Shown piece after piece: positions 11,801 to 20,873 of a stretch of DNA of 64,000 nucleotides. Source of the stretch: Branchiostoma lanceolatum (Eukaryota > Chordata > Leptocardii > Amphioxiformes > Branchiostomatidae); assembly GCF_035083965.1 (NCBI RefSeq), contig NC_089727.1:19409269-19473268 (forward strand), in the 5' to 3' direction. The notes beneath the pieces are model-generated. The model was not told the origin of the DNA. It did no database searches and saw only the letters and a program-made list of their open reading frames with translations. Position numbers and translations under genes: made by a program. Position 1 is the first letter of the stretch, and each line of letters opens with the position of its first letter.

Positions 11801-12176
11801 CTTTGCATCCTTTTTTGTACAAAGTCTTCAGCTGATGTGATCGATTTAGTCTTCTGGTAATCTAGCAACCAGACAATTATTGTGGGCGTGAAGCATAGAA
11901 AGAAACAAGGTGGAGGCGGAGGGGGCTGAATTAACCCCTACAAGCCCCATTCCAAGATAAGAATTGTTTTTCTTTGTACAAGTGCCGTTGGAAGTTTTCT
12001 GATGTAGCCCATGTAGTCTTCTAACGGATCTCTTCCGTTCTTTGCATCCTTCTTTGTACAAAGACCTCAGCTGATGTGATCGATTTAGTCTTCTGGTAAT
12101 TTAGCAACCAGACAATGTAGTCTCCTAACTGATCTCTTCCAGAATGAAGTTCTTTGCATCCTTGTCTGTACAAAGA
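11801..12176 (+). promoter_or_regulatory. three POU/SOX-like motif blocks, unit 1
   Basis: CTTTGCATCCTT followed by TTTTGTACAAAG (about 11801), CTTTGTACAAAG (about 12041) and GTCTGTACAAAG (about 12150), each preceded by GTAGTCTCCTAAC-like and followed by a GCAACCAGACAATTATTGTG-like block. They repeat in the upstream regions of all units. Role in transcription is inferred from conservation only. Confidence 0.4.
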
Positions 12177-12984
12177 CCGGGCTCTATAAGCTGATGTGAT
12201 GAATTTCATCTTCTGGTAACTTAGCAACCAGATAATTATTGTGGGCGTAAAACAGAGAAAGAAACAAGTAGCGCTGATATGAACGTCTGGAAACTCACAT
12301 TTGAGTAAACCCTACATCAATATCTAGTAGCAAATTATGCGTAATTTTATTTGCAAACTAACCTTCATCTCATCAAAAAGATATATCTTATTCTTTGATT
12401 TCATTGGATGAAAGATGTACAGAAACTTACCGGAAAGCGTAAGGAAATGTCAAAAAATCAAAAATGTTTTTATTTGTTTTCTTCCTTTAGATTCTCCCGG
12501 CAAGTAGCTGTGAATGACGAAACAAGGACAGAAGCAAAGGACTGCGGCCATCAAATTAGTACATGGTAATCTGGATGTTGAGATCACTTAATAGCTGACC
12601 AAAAGTAGCGTTATGGCTGATTTTTGATTTAGTGACGTCCTTTTCTTACAATGTTACCATTATAAGATTCGGTATATCTTCAGTACAGTATTTTGAAATG
12701 ACTGTAGGGTTAGTAAGAAAAACACTGTATGATTTGTAACACTTAAAATGGAAAAATAACACACAAACAATATAATGTGCAAAACGTAAATTATGGTAAT
12801 GTGGCTGGCCATGTATAGCAGAAAATGCTAAGTTTTCTATATTTCAATCGTACATCAAGACTGACTGTTCGTTGCCATATAAATTAGAAAAGGAAAAAGT
12901 ATGACCATATGTAATATTTATATGTAGAACTAACTGGACCACTGGTTATCAATCGAATATAGTGAATAGAAAGGTGACATATGT

Positions 12985-13154
12985 AATAGATAGGACCCGG
13001 GAACTGTGTAACTTAGTGGTTTTAGCACTGCTCCGCCTACCCGAGGAGTTTGTTGGCTCCCGAGGGCGAAGCCCGAGGAATGCCAACAAACTCCCGAGGG
13101 TGGGCGGAGCGTGCTAAAACCACTAAGTCACACAGTTCCCGAGTCCTATCTATT
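12985..13154. repeat. 170-bp hairpin at the left end of the Crypton-like element
   Basis: Arms of about 72 bp (12985-13056 and 13082-13154), imperfectly paired, starting AATAGATAGGAC and ending in its inverse, with a loop that is itself palindromic (CCGAGGGCGAAGCCCGAGG). It may be a structural terminus or a separate foldback MITE. Confidence 0.75.
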
Positions 13155-13523
13155 TTAGAACCCGGCTGTCTTTCCGAAGCATATATAACACAAATATATA
13201 CATCAAACGTTTTTGTTATTAGATCTAGCAAAATGCCAAAGGAAGGAAGTTTAAAAGTAGAACACAAGACCATGACAAATCTTCTGACAGCTCTGACCCT
13301 GGTGGGACCAGTGTATGTGTTACTGCATGATTATAAGAAAACATTTGTAACCTGCTCCTGTCATTCAAACTGGCGCCAAAGAAGTTGTCCAGGACAGGCC
13401 CTGGTGGGATATCATTTGACAATTTTATCCAATCAGCTTGCTGGAATGTTACCTCTGGAACTTTTGGCGGGCTTTTTGTGCTCTCTCCCGCTCATTTGGC
13501 AGACAGGAGCTCTTGTAGCCAAG

Positions 13524-13724
13524 ATGGCCTCCTTCGAAATGTTTGGAGATCAGTTCCTAGAGTCTATCGGAGTCAATATCGACGACTTTCCAACTCAGCC
13601 AGATCCGGATCCATTCAAAGTGGTGAAGCCGGAACCTGCAATTGTTGCAGAAGAGATCAGTGATGACATCTTGGACTTGCTTGGCGTAGCAAGTGAAGTG
13701 TTTTCTCAACCAGACCCATTTTAG
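13524..13724 (+). CDS. N-terminal segment of the Crypton-like protein, ending at an in-frame TAG
   Basis: The ATG at 13524 sits in a strong context (GCCAAGATGGCC) and opens 66 acidic residues (MASFEMFG..., with PDPDPF, EEISDD and DLLGV). A TAG at 13722-13724 follows. The next 35 codons and the recombinase frame (13830 on) are in the same frame with no other stop, so one stop codon separates tail and enzyme. Possibilities are a point mutation in a dying copy, readthrough, or a sequencing error. Upstream codons in this frame (from 13050) are open but overlap the hairpin and look non-coding. Confidence 0.55.
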   Translation: MASFEMFGDQFLESIGVNIDDFPTQPDPDPFKVVKPEPAIVAEEISDDILDLLGVASEVFSQPDPF

Positions 13725-13829
13725 CCGGCCACACCAGCAGATGTCAAGCCACCGGAGCAGCTTCTGACTCTGCACCAGTCCCCTCCTTCCGCCGCAGGCC
13801 GCTTTGCCAAACCCATCACTACAGCAAAG

Positions 13830-15083
13830 ATGGAAGAGATGAAGAAGAAACGTATACCAAAGAAGACGCAGCAGTCAACAAGGTACGGTGTATCTGTATG
13901 GAGGGACTGGGCTCTCAACCGAAACCAGTGTAGCACCCTGAACAACGTAGAAGTAGGGGACAAGTTCTTCATCGTTCCAGTACAGCTTAGCAGGTCAATC
14001 ACAGCAGAAGAAATGGACTTCTGGTTAGCAAGGTTTGTTTGGGAAATCAGAAAGCAAGACGGGACACCATACCCTCCAAATACTCTGTATGTGATTGTCA
14101 CAGCATTGCTGCGACATTTCAGAGAGGAGCTAGGATGCCATGATATGAATTTCCTTGATAAAAAAGACTCGAGGTTTGCGGAATTCCGCAAAGCCCTTGA
14201 CGCAAGAATGAAGGAGCTAGCTGCCGCCGGGGTGGGGGCGGAGAGGCGGCAAGCCGACCCCCTCACTCAAGAAGATGAAGACAAGTTGTGGACGACAGGA
14301 ACCATTTCTACCAACACATCAATGGGTCTCTCTTACTGTGTGTTCTACTACAACTGCAAGGTCTTCGGACTGAGAGGAATGGATGAGCATAGAAGGCTAC
14401 AGATAGAACAGTATAAGTTTGGAACTGATGTCAGTGGAAAGTACTTGCTGTACACAGGACGGATCTGTAAGAATGTACAAGGTGGCCTGAACCATCGGCA
14501 GGTGGATGTGAAAAGGATCAAGCAGCATGCTGACAACACCAACGAGCGGTGCGTGGTCAACCTTTTTGAAACGTACATCAACTCCCTTCCACACCAACAA
14601 GGGAGCTTCTACAGGAGGCCAATGGTCAAATCCACCGTGCCAAAGTTCACCCTACAACCGGTCGGCAAGAATACCCTGTCCACCTACATCAAAACAATGT
14701 GTGCCAAGGCAGGCGTTCTGACGGCTGGCAGGAACCTCACCAACCACAGTGGCAAGGTAACCTGCGCCACGCAGATGTGGGCTGCCGGGTTTGACGAGCA
14801 AACAATCATGGCCAGGACGGGGCACCGGAGTAACGCCGTCCGTGCCTACAAGCGCCCGTCATCAGAGCTGCTCAAAGACGTCAGCAACCAACTGCAGCCG
14901 CCCCAGCCATCGCCTTACAATCATCCTACTGCACCTGCAGAAACAACTACCAGTGACGTGCTTGCTACACCCTCTATGAAGCCCACAGTATCACCGCCAC
15001 GAAGAGGAAATACCAACATCGCCATCGGAAGCCGACTCTCAATCAGCCACCCTAATGGACTGAACATTGTATTGGACTTGTAA
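13830..15083 (+). CDS. Crypton-like tyrosine recombinase (DUF3504 family)
   Basis: 417 codons from the ATG at 13830. DUF3504 proteins include Crypton transposases and domesticated vertebrate relatives such as the ZMYM, QRICH1 and KIAA1958 families. Visible active-site candidates: Arg182 in GLRGMDEH, His306 in NHSGKVTCAT, His332 in ARTGHRS, and Tyr340 in VRAYKR, in the order expected for a tyrosine recombinase. The box II pattern H-x-x-R reads H-S-G-K here (Lys309), so the second catalytic arginine is conservatively replaced. An N-terminal basic stretch (KKKRIPKK) may serve nuclear import. The C-terminal 70 residues are Pro/Thr-rich. The true start is probably the ATG at 13524, cut off by a TAG. 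No introns are needed. Confidence 0.85.
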   Translation: MEEMKKKRIPKKTQQSTRYGVSVWRDWALNRNQCSTLNNVEVGDKFFIVPVQLSRSITAEEMDFWLARFVWEIRKQDGTPYPPNTLYVIVTALLRHFREELGCHDMNFLDKKDSRFAEFRKALDARMKELAAAGVGAERRQADPLTQEDEDKLWTTGTISTNTSMGLSYCVFYYNCKVFGLRGMDEHRRLQIEQYKFGTDVSGKYLLYTGRICKNVQGGLNHRQVDVKRIKQHADNTNERCVVNLFETYINSLPHQQGSFYRRPMVKSTVPKFTLQPVGKNTLSTYIKTMCAKAGVLTAGRNLTNHSGKVTCATQMWAAGFDEQTIMARTGHRSNAVRAYKRPSSELLKDVSNQLQPPQPSPYNHPTAPAETTTSDVLATPSMKPTVSPPRRGNTNIAIGSRLSISHPNGLNIVLDL

Positions 15084-15345
15084 CTGTAAGTTTCCAAAAT
15101 TCCAATACTTCCGTGTTGTATAGCGCTATGGCAAGCATTTGTTTGATGCTACATGTGGTGCAAGTATCATGAAACTTGTATGTAGTTAAAGTATGTTCTC
15201 CAAAGATATCTAACCTATGTTTAGCGTTTCCGATAATATCTAACAAGTTTTTCTGTTGTTTTTTAAATATGTTTATTTGCTTATTTTGCTATGAGTTAGT
15301 ATACTGTTGTGACAAGCATTTGTTTGATGCTACATGTGGTGCAAG

Positions 15346-17145
15346 CAGCGTTCCCGCCAGCCCAGGTTAAGAGTGCGTCCACCAAAATATAATATGGGGG
15401 GGGGGAGCGCCGAAGGCGCGACCCGACCGCCGAAGGCGGTCGCAATTTAGGGGGGTCCGGGGGGATTCTCCCCCGGGAAATTTTGGATCTTCAAGCCTTC
15501 AGAAACGCAATCTCCCGCATTTTGAGAGACAAATCATGCGATTGAGAGTGGTTGTCAGTGGTCCCTTTTACCGCCGCCATTGTCATTATCGGTGGCAGTG
15601 CTAACGAGAACGACCCAAAAATGTGCTTTTCAAAACGCAGGAAATCGGTAGATTATGTTGTCACCCGTTGTTGTTTACTTCTAACACATTGTTTTACTTC
15701 TATATTCGTGTTTTGAGGTACGTGGATACCGACCAAGTTTGATAATGAGCATGGAAAATACTATTTAAGTCTTTGATTAGTTTGATGAAACCGGCTATCA
15801 GTTTTCATTTTATGTTCGATCGTTTGTTCTCGACCGGAGAGTTCGTTTTTATGTCACTAACACCGGTAGTTCTCGTGAACGTTACTAACAGGAAAAGGTA
15901 AGTAAACATGATCTTACAAGTAATTTTCACAAGCAGGCCGTAGTTTATTATAAAAAAACATAACGTTCGTAACGTTACCGAGTACGAGACTAGTTGATTA
16001 TAGAATCCATTTGTCGGTCAAAGAAGCATAAATTACCGTCACAAAAGTGAACATGACATCCAGGCCGGTTCAATGTTGGGTCGATCCTAGAAAATCAATG
16101 ATCATCCAGTGGCAAAATCGTAGCTGCAAGGCAAACAGTCCTACAGGAGACAGCCATGGAAAAGAAAGTTGTGTCTCTACAGAAAAGCCGTGCGTGCTTC
16201 GGCTCCCAGTGACGACTCTCCATGCTTTCTTCATCCTGTATGTACCATTCTTTTTTTCCTAGATGTACGTAAAACTATGCTCATACTCGTGCAGTCATAC
16301 TGCGAGCCAGAGATCAGGTCTTTGCGTCAATTTTCCAATAGCAAATTGAACGAAATCGCGACACAACTTTTGACAAGATGGCTGCACTGAGGTGTGTTCA
16401 CCGCATCCAAACGTAAAAGAGGGAAATCACGATCACATTGTAAGTTGATAAACACAATGACATTTCTCTATATAAAATCGAAGGATTACAAGAAGTTGGG
16501 TGTGATTTTAGTGAATTGTATTAGTTTCTGGGACATACATAATTTTTTTCATGTATCGATGTGCTTGCCGTGTGCTTTGTTACGTTGTGATGCTATCATC
16601 CTTCAGGCGTTTCATGATCATGTTTGGCGCGAACCTTTCGCCTGAGCTCGTCCCAGTTCATGATCAAGATATAAACGGCTTGTAAAATACTAATAGAGCC
16701 GCAAATATCTGTATGACTGTCATTAAAAAAGTACAATGAGGGCAACAACACGATATTTAGAGGCGCTCCTTGTTCGAGTGAATCTTGTGTACTGGCCCCG
16801 CGGCCGTAGGACCGTCGGCACTTCACTGAACTTCTGATCTTAGAGCTTACGGGGGCGTGTCTCACTGGGGCCAGGGCCGCCCGGCGTGAGTTTGATGTTT
16901 TTAAGGCGTGCGGTGCTCCGCCCCTGGCCCTGGACTGCTAACAATGCGTAACAGAGAGCCCTGGAAGTACATCGTAGGCTTCTTTCTTACTAAATGAGCG
17001 GTTGTTCTAAGATTCTAGTTCCACTTGTGACAGAAATTAGCCTCCCTTCAAAATTTTGTTTGGACGCACTCAGCCCAGCTGAGTGCGTCTTTTCCAAAAA
17101 AAGTGCGTCCAAAGACGCACTGAGGTATGCCTGGCGGGAACGCTG
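15346..17145. mobile_element. hAT-superfamily element, 1.8 kb, nested in the Crypton-like element
   Basis: Perfect 15-bp inverted ends CAGCGTTCCCGCCAG (15346) and CTGGCGGGAACGCTG (ending 17145), flanked by an exact 8-bp direct repeat GGTGCAAG (15338-15345 and 17146-17153). An 8-bp duplication and CAG...CTG ends are the hAT signature. The subterminal region has GCGCCGAAGGCGC and GGGGGGATTCTCCCCC palindromes. No full-length transposase is visible; a small frame at 16047-16262 could be a remnant. Non-autonomous or decayed. Confidence 0.88.
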
Positions 17146-17212
17146 GGTGCAAGTACCAAGAAACTTATAGTTTAAGTCTGTTCTCCAAAAATATCTATCC
17201 CATGTTTAGAGT

Positions 17213-18615
17213 TTATTATCTTCGCCGAGTACTTGTACTCGGAGAAGATTATGTTTTCGGTTGAAAAATCTGTTAGGTGGGTCTGTATGTATGTCAGGAG
17301 CATAACTCAAGAAAGCTTCAATGAATCTTTATGATTTTTAGTAGGTGTGTAGTGGTTGTGCAAAGGAAGGTCAAGTTCGAAAATGGTTTACCTTGCGTTA
17401 TTTAACAGTACTGCAGCAGACTTTTAACTTTTTTGTGTTTCTATGTAGGCAAAAAAAGTGACGGAAACGTTGATGGATCTTCATGATTTTTTGTAGGTGT
17501 GTAGATGTTGTAGAAATGGATCTCAAGTTCAAAAATGGTTCCCCTGGCATTTTCCGTCGGTACTGCAGCAGGCTTTGTGTGGATGTGTATTTGTATGTCG
17601 CCAGCATAACTCGAGAAGCTATTGATGGATCTGTATGATATTCAGTGGATGGGTAGGGTTTACAGACAGGAAGGTCAAGTTCGATAATGGGCCTTCTAGC
17701 GGGTACCTAAGGTACTGCAGCGGAGCTTCAAAATTTAGGGGCATATTTTCTGAAAGTGCTATGGTCATGATTTTTGTGTGGTAGATACTTCATGCCACAG
17801 GAAGTAAGTTCTGTAAATTTGGGCCCCCTAGCGGTTTGTTAAGAACTGCAGTGGGTGTTTTTGTTTTGACATTCGGACATGAATAACTTGAGAAGGGGTT
17901 GACAGATCGTCGTGAAGTTTGGTATGTAGAGAGCTGAGATGGTACTTTACATAATCAATGACTAATTATGCAAATCAGTAGCTAATTTGCATAATTAGTA
18001 AGGAAAGTTTGTTAACCCGCTGTATTTCATATGACAGTGTCAGGTCATGTAAGCAGATGGCCTTGCATAAACGTACATGTAGGTCAGATAAATAAACAAA
18101 TGGGACACCCATTATTCTCCAAGCAGAGGTGTGGGTCCAGCTGGTTTTTAACGTGTTTACCAAAAAACACGTCAAAAAACAGCCAGACCCACTCCTCTGC
18201 TTGGAGAGTACACTGCACCAAAACTGCACCACTGCTAGCTAGAAAAGTCACATGTACTATGCCTTTCAAAATGTGTATGATATGGAATAAAGATTGATTG
18301 TATTTATACATTGACTGTACAATTTCATCATCACTTTCAACTTACAACACTGCAATATCGAACATACTCATATTTTTTGATGACCAGTTATAACATGTAA
18401 CATATATATCAGCACGCTAGACACATACACTAGTCCTGTACCATCAAATGATTTTTTAACCTTATCTAGACTGGACTCATTCGCCCCATCATAACTTCTA
18501 AATGGTATGGTGCATGATCAAATTTACAGGGGATGATAAGCATGTAAAAACGAATAACTATCCATAATAAGCCTTGATTATTTGGCGAAGATAATGTGTT
18601 CGTGGAACTCTAGTT
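17213..18615 (+). mobile_element. 'CTTCGCCGAG' repeat family, copy 2
   Basis: Begins TTATTATCTTCGCCGAGTAC and ends TTTGGCGAAGATAATG...CTCTAGTT, so the outer TTATCTTCGCC is roughly inverted at the far end. The interior holds four to five degenerate repeats of about 110 bp containing 'GTCAAGTTCGA...GGTACTGCAGC'. Carries the small MITE at 18116-18207. Nearly the same element occurs at 53643 and, inverted, at 59030. Confidence 0.65.
18116..18207. mobile_element. 92-bp MITE with TCTCCAAGCAGAG termini
   Basis: TCTCCAAGCAGAG at 18116 and its exact inverse ending at 18207, with further pairing GTGGGTC/GACCCAC and CACGTG-like core. The same MITE, at other lengths, sits at the same place in the repeats at 54548 and about 59060, so it moved with its host repeat. 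A partial copy is at 3737-3842. Confidence 0.7.
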
Positions 18616-20873
18616 TTGCTATGAGTTTGTTGAAAGCTGAGATTTGTGGATCGTTTAGAACAGGAAACAATCAATAGGCGGCAGTTTAACTGGAAGTGGT
18701 ACAGCATTTGTTTACCACCAATTTCTTTCAGTTTATTTGCTATGAGTTTGTTGAAAGTTCAGGTTTGTTGACTGTTTTAGAACTAGAAACATGAGAAATT
18801 TGTTGTTGTTACAAGTTGAATAAACACTGGAACACTGACGAGGCTGTCTGTGACTAATCCTTTATATTCCCATGTGAAAGGTGGGCGTCTGATTGACTCT
18901 GTGTAAGTCTGATTGACAGGTTGGTTAGTGCATGGGCGTCTCTGTGATAGTTTGATTGACAGGTTAGTTAGTACACCCCTGGCACTTGGGGGACCCTACT
19001 ATGTGGATTTAGTCACAAGAAATCCCTGCTCCTGATTGGCTGAGGGAAGACGGCCGGGTTCTAAAAGATCAATGTTTAAATCTTAATATCATTGTCATTG
19101 ATGAACGTTAAGTGTAATGCATAATTTTGAGAGTATATTTGCAATCATAAGCTGTTGCATCATTTTCCCATCAGATGTATTTATATTTGAATTTTGCTTA
19201 GCCTTGACAAATTGGGAGTACAAAAGGGGGGGTTGGGGTGTTGGCTGTAAAGGAGTAAAGGAGTGAAAACCCTGCGGTAACCCTACAAGACGCCACAGAT
19301 AGAGAAGCTGTGTAAAGTTCAGTCTACTCCCCAAAACATGCCAATTATTCCAATAAGAATTAATTCTATCAATGACAGCTCATGTATTGAAAATAAAGAT
19401 CACTTGTTGAATTTTGGACAATAACGAATACATTTTCTAAGTGTGTTTTTCTCTCTATGAGGTACACGACAATAGGTAAAGAAGCAAACATGTGGAAAAG
19501 ATAGCGATATTTTTCTCCATATCTATACATGATGCTGAGAAAAAGGTTAACCTGACCTTTTGATGAAAATCCGTACAAGTCTATGTAGTGAGTTCGATTA
19601 GTCTGCTTTTTAAGACGCACATACGCATTGTTACCTACGTCATTAGCCGTAGTGCTTAGCTTTGATGGGTTGCATCGTCAACGTCTCAATAATTATCATG
19701 ACACTCCCTAAAACACTGTCACAATGTATTTGTGTCATCTCAGTTACTGAAAACAAGAATGATACGAAGAAAAGTTATAACAATCATACAGTCGACTACT
19801 AGACCTCGCATAAGATGAAGGTCTTTTGAATCTTTCTTTGTACAAAGACCGGGTTACCCGAGCAGATGTAATCCATGAAACCCCTCTCACACTGTAGCGC
19901 CCAGACAATCATTGTGGGCGGAAAAAAAGAGAAAGAAACAAGTAGCGCCGATATGAACGTCTGGAAACTCACATTTGAGTAAACAAACTGGTGGCGAGAA
20001 GACGGCTGCCTGCGATGGACTGAACCGACATCTACGAGGATGTCGACTCCCCGTTGAGAATTTCGGCCGCCAGCAGGCCAGCTGACTAATTAATTAGACC
20101 AATCAGTAAGCATTTGATAACAGTACTAAGAATCACGTCGTTGTTTTTGCATAGCGTTAATACCGCCAGTGTTTAACTTGATTGGTTCTCGTAGTACTTA
20201 ACTGTGATGGGGTGACAACATCAGCGTCAATAATCATCTTCACACTCCAAAAACACTGCCATAGTTTTCATACTGCCTTCTGTTACAGCTGTAAGGAGGT
20301 GGGATGGAGGAGGATTATTTAAATCTTAAAGGCCCTTTCCAAGATGATTTCCTTTTCCTTTTCTTTGCACAAGTGTCATTAGAAGTTTTCTGATGTAGCC
20401 CATGTAGTCTCCTAACGGATCTTTTCCAAGATGAAGCTCTTTGCATCCTTCTTTGTACAAAGACCTCAGCTGATGTGATCGATTTAGTCTTCTGGTAACT
20501 TAGCAACCAGACAGTTATTGTGGGCGTGAAGCATAGACAGAAACAAGGTGGAGGCGGAGGGGGTTGAATTAACTCCTACAAGCCTCATTCCAAGATAAGA
20601 TGATGATCCTTTCTTTGCGCAAGAGCCATTTGAAGTTTACTGATGTAGTCCTTGTAGTCTCCTAACTGATCTCTTCCAGGAAGAAGTTCTTTGCATCCTT
20701 CTCTGTACAAAGACCGGTTTCTCTAAGCTGATGTTATCAATTTAATCTTCTGGTAACTTAGCAACCAGACAATTATTGTGGGCGTAAAACAGAGAAACAA
20801 GTAGCGCTGATATGAACGTCTAGAAACTCACATTCGGGTAAACAAACTGGTGGCGAGATGACGGCTGCCTGCA
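18616..20873. other. right end of Crypton-like element and upstream region of lectin unit 2
   Basis: To 19064: non-coding Crypton tail with two imperfect copies of TTTGCTATGAGTTTGTTGAAAG. From 19065: unit 2 upstream region, collinear with 10247-12300, 23820-25660 and 29600-31430. A relict exon 1 at 20016 reads MD then stop. POU/SOX-like blocks are at 19829, 20439 and 20691. Confidence 0.6.
20439..20715 (+). promoter_or_regulatory. POU/SOX-like motif blocks upstream of the intact lectin gene
   Basis: CTTTGCATCCTT followed by CTTTGTACAAAG at 20439-20463 and by CTCTGTACAAAG at 20690-20713. The first pairs an octamer-like half (TTTGCAT) with the palindrome TCTTTGTACAAAGA, two opposed SOX-like TACAAAG sites. 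The blocks lie about 430 and 180 bp upstream of the start codon. Conserved in unit 3 (25226, 25481) and unit 4 (30994, 31234). Activity is inferred. Confidence 0.45.

Larger units (their letters stand above)
10700..12620 (+). pseudogene. ghost lectin unit 1: promoter fused to the 3' end, coding exons lost
   Basis: Collinear with the upstream region of the intact gene through GGAAACTCACATTTGAGTAAAC (12290-12310), then continues CCTACATCAATATCTAG, which in the intact unit lies in the last intron (about 23070). The shared AAAC marks a microhomology junction. All coding exons except the terminal exon (after the acceptor at 12490) are gone. A relict exon 1 sits at 11418. Confidence 0.75.
12983..19064 (+). 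mobile_element. Crypton-like tyrosine-recombinase element, ~6.1 kb with nested insertions
   Basis: Interrupts lectin unit 1: the left flank GAAAGGTGACATAT and right flank AAGATCAATGTTTAAATC are contiguous in the intact unit at about 23799-23830. It encodes a DUF3504-type tyrosine recombinase (13524-15083), the enzyme type of Crypton transposons. TTTTAGAACCCGGCTGTCTT at 13152 is matched in inverse orientation at 19046-19066, so the termini are inverted, which is not typical of Cryptons. Contains a hAT element (15346-17145) and a 'CTTCGCCGAG' repeat (17213-18615). The exact left end is uncertain because of the hairpin at 12985-13154. Confidence 0.7.

Noticed and set aside
11581..12227. Minus-strand frames with QKTKSITSAE and FVQRRMQR-like peptides, repeated near 20315, 25274 and 30873
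   Set aside because: They recur only because the lectin upstream regions are duplicated; indels between copies are not multiples of three and the conserved core is a DNA palindrome.
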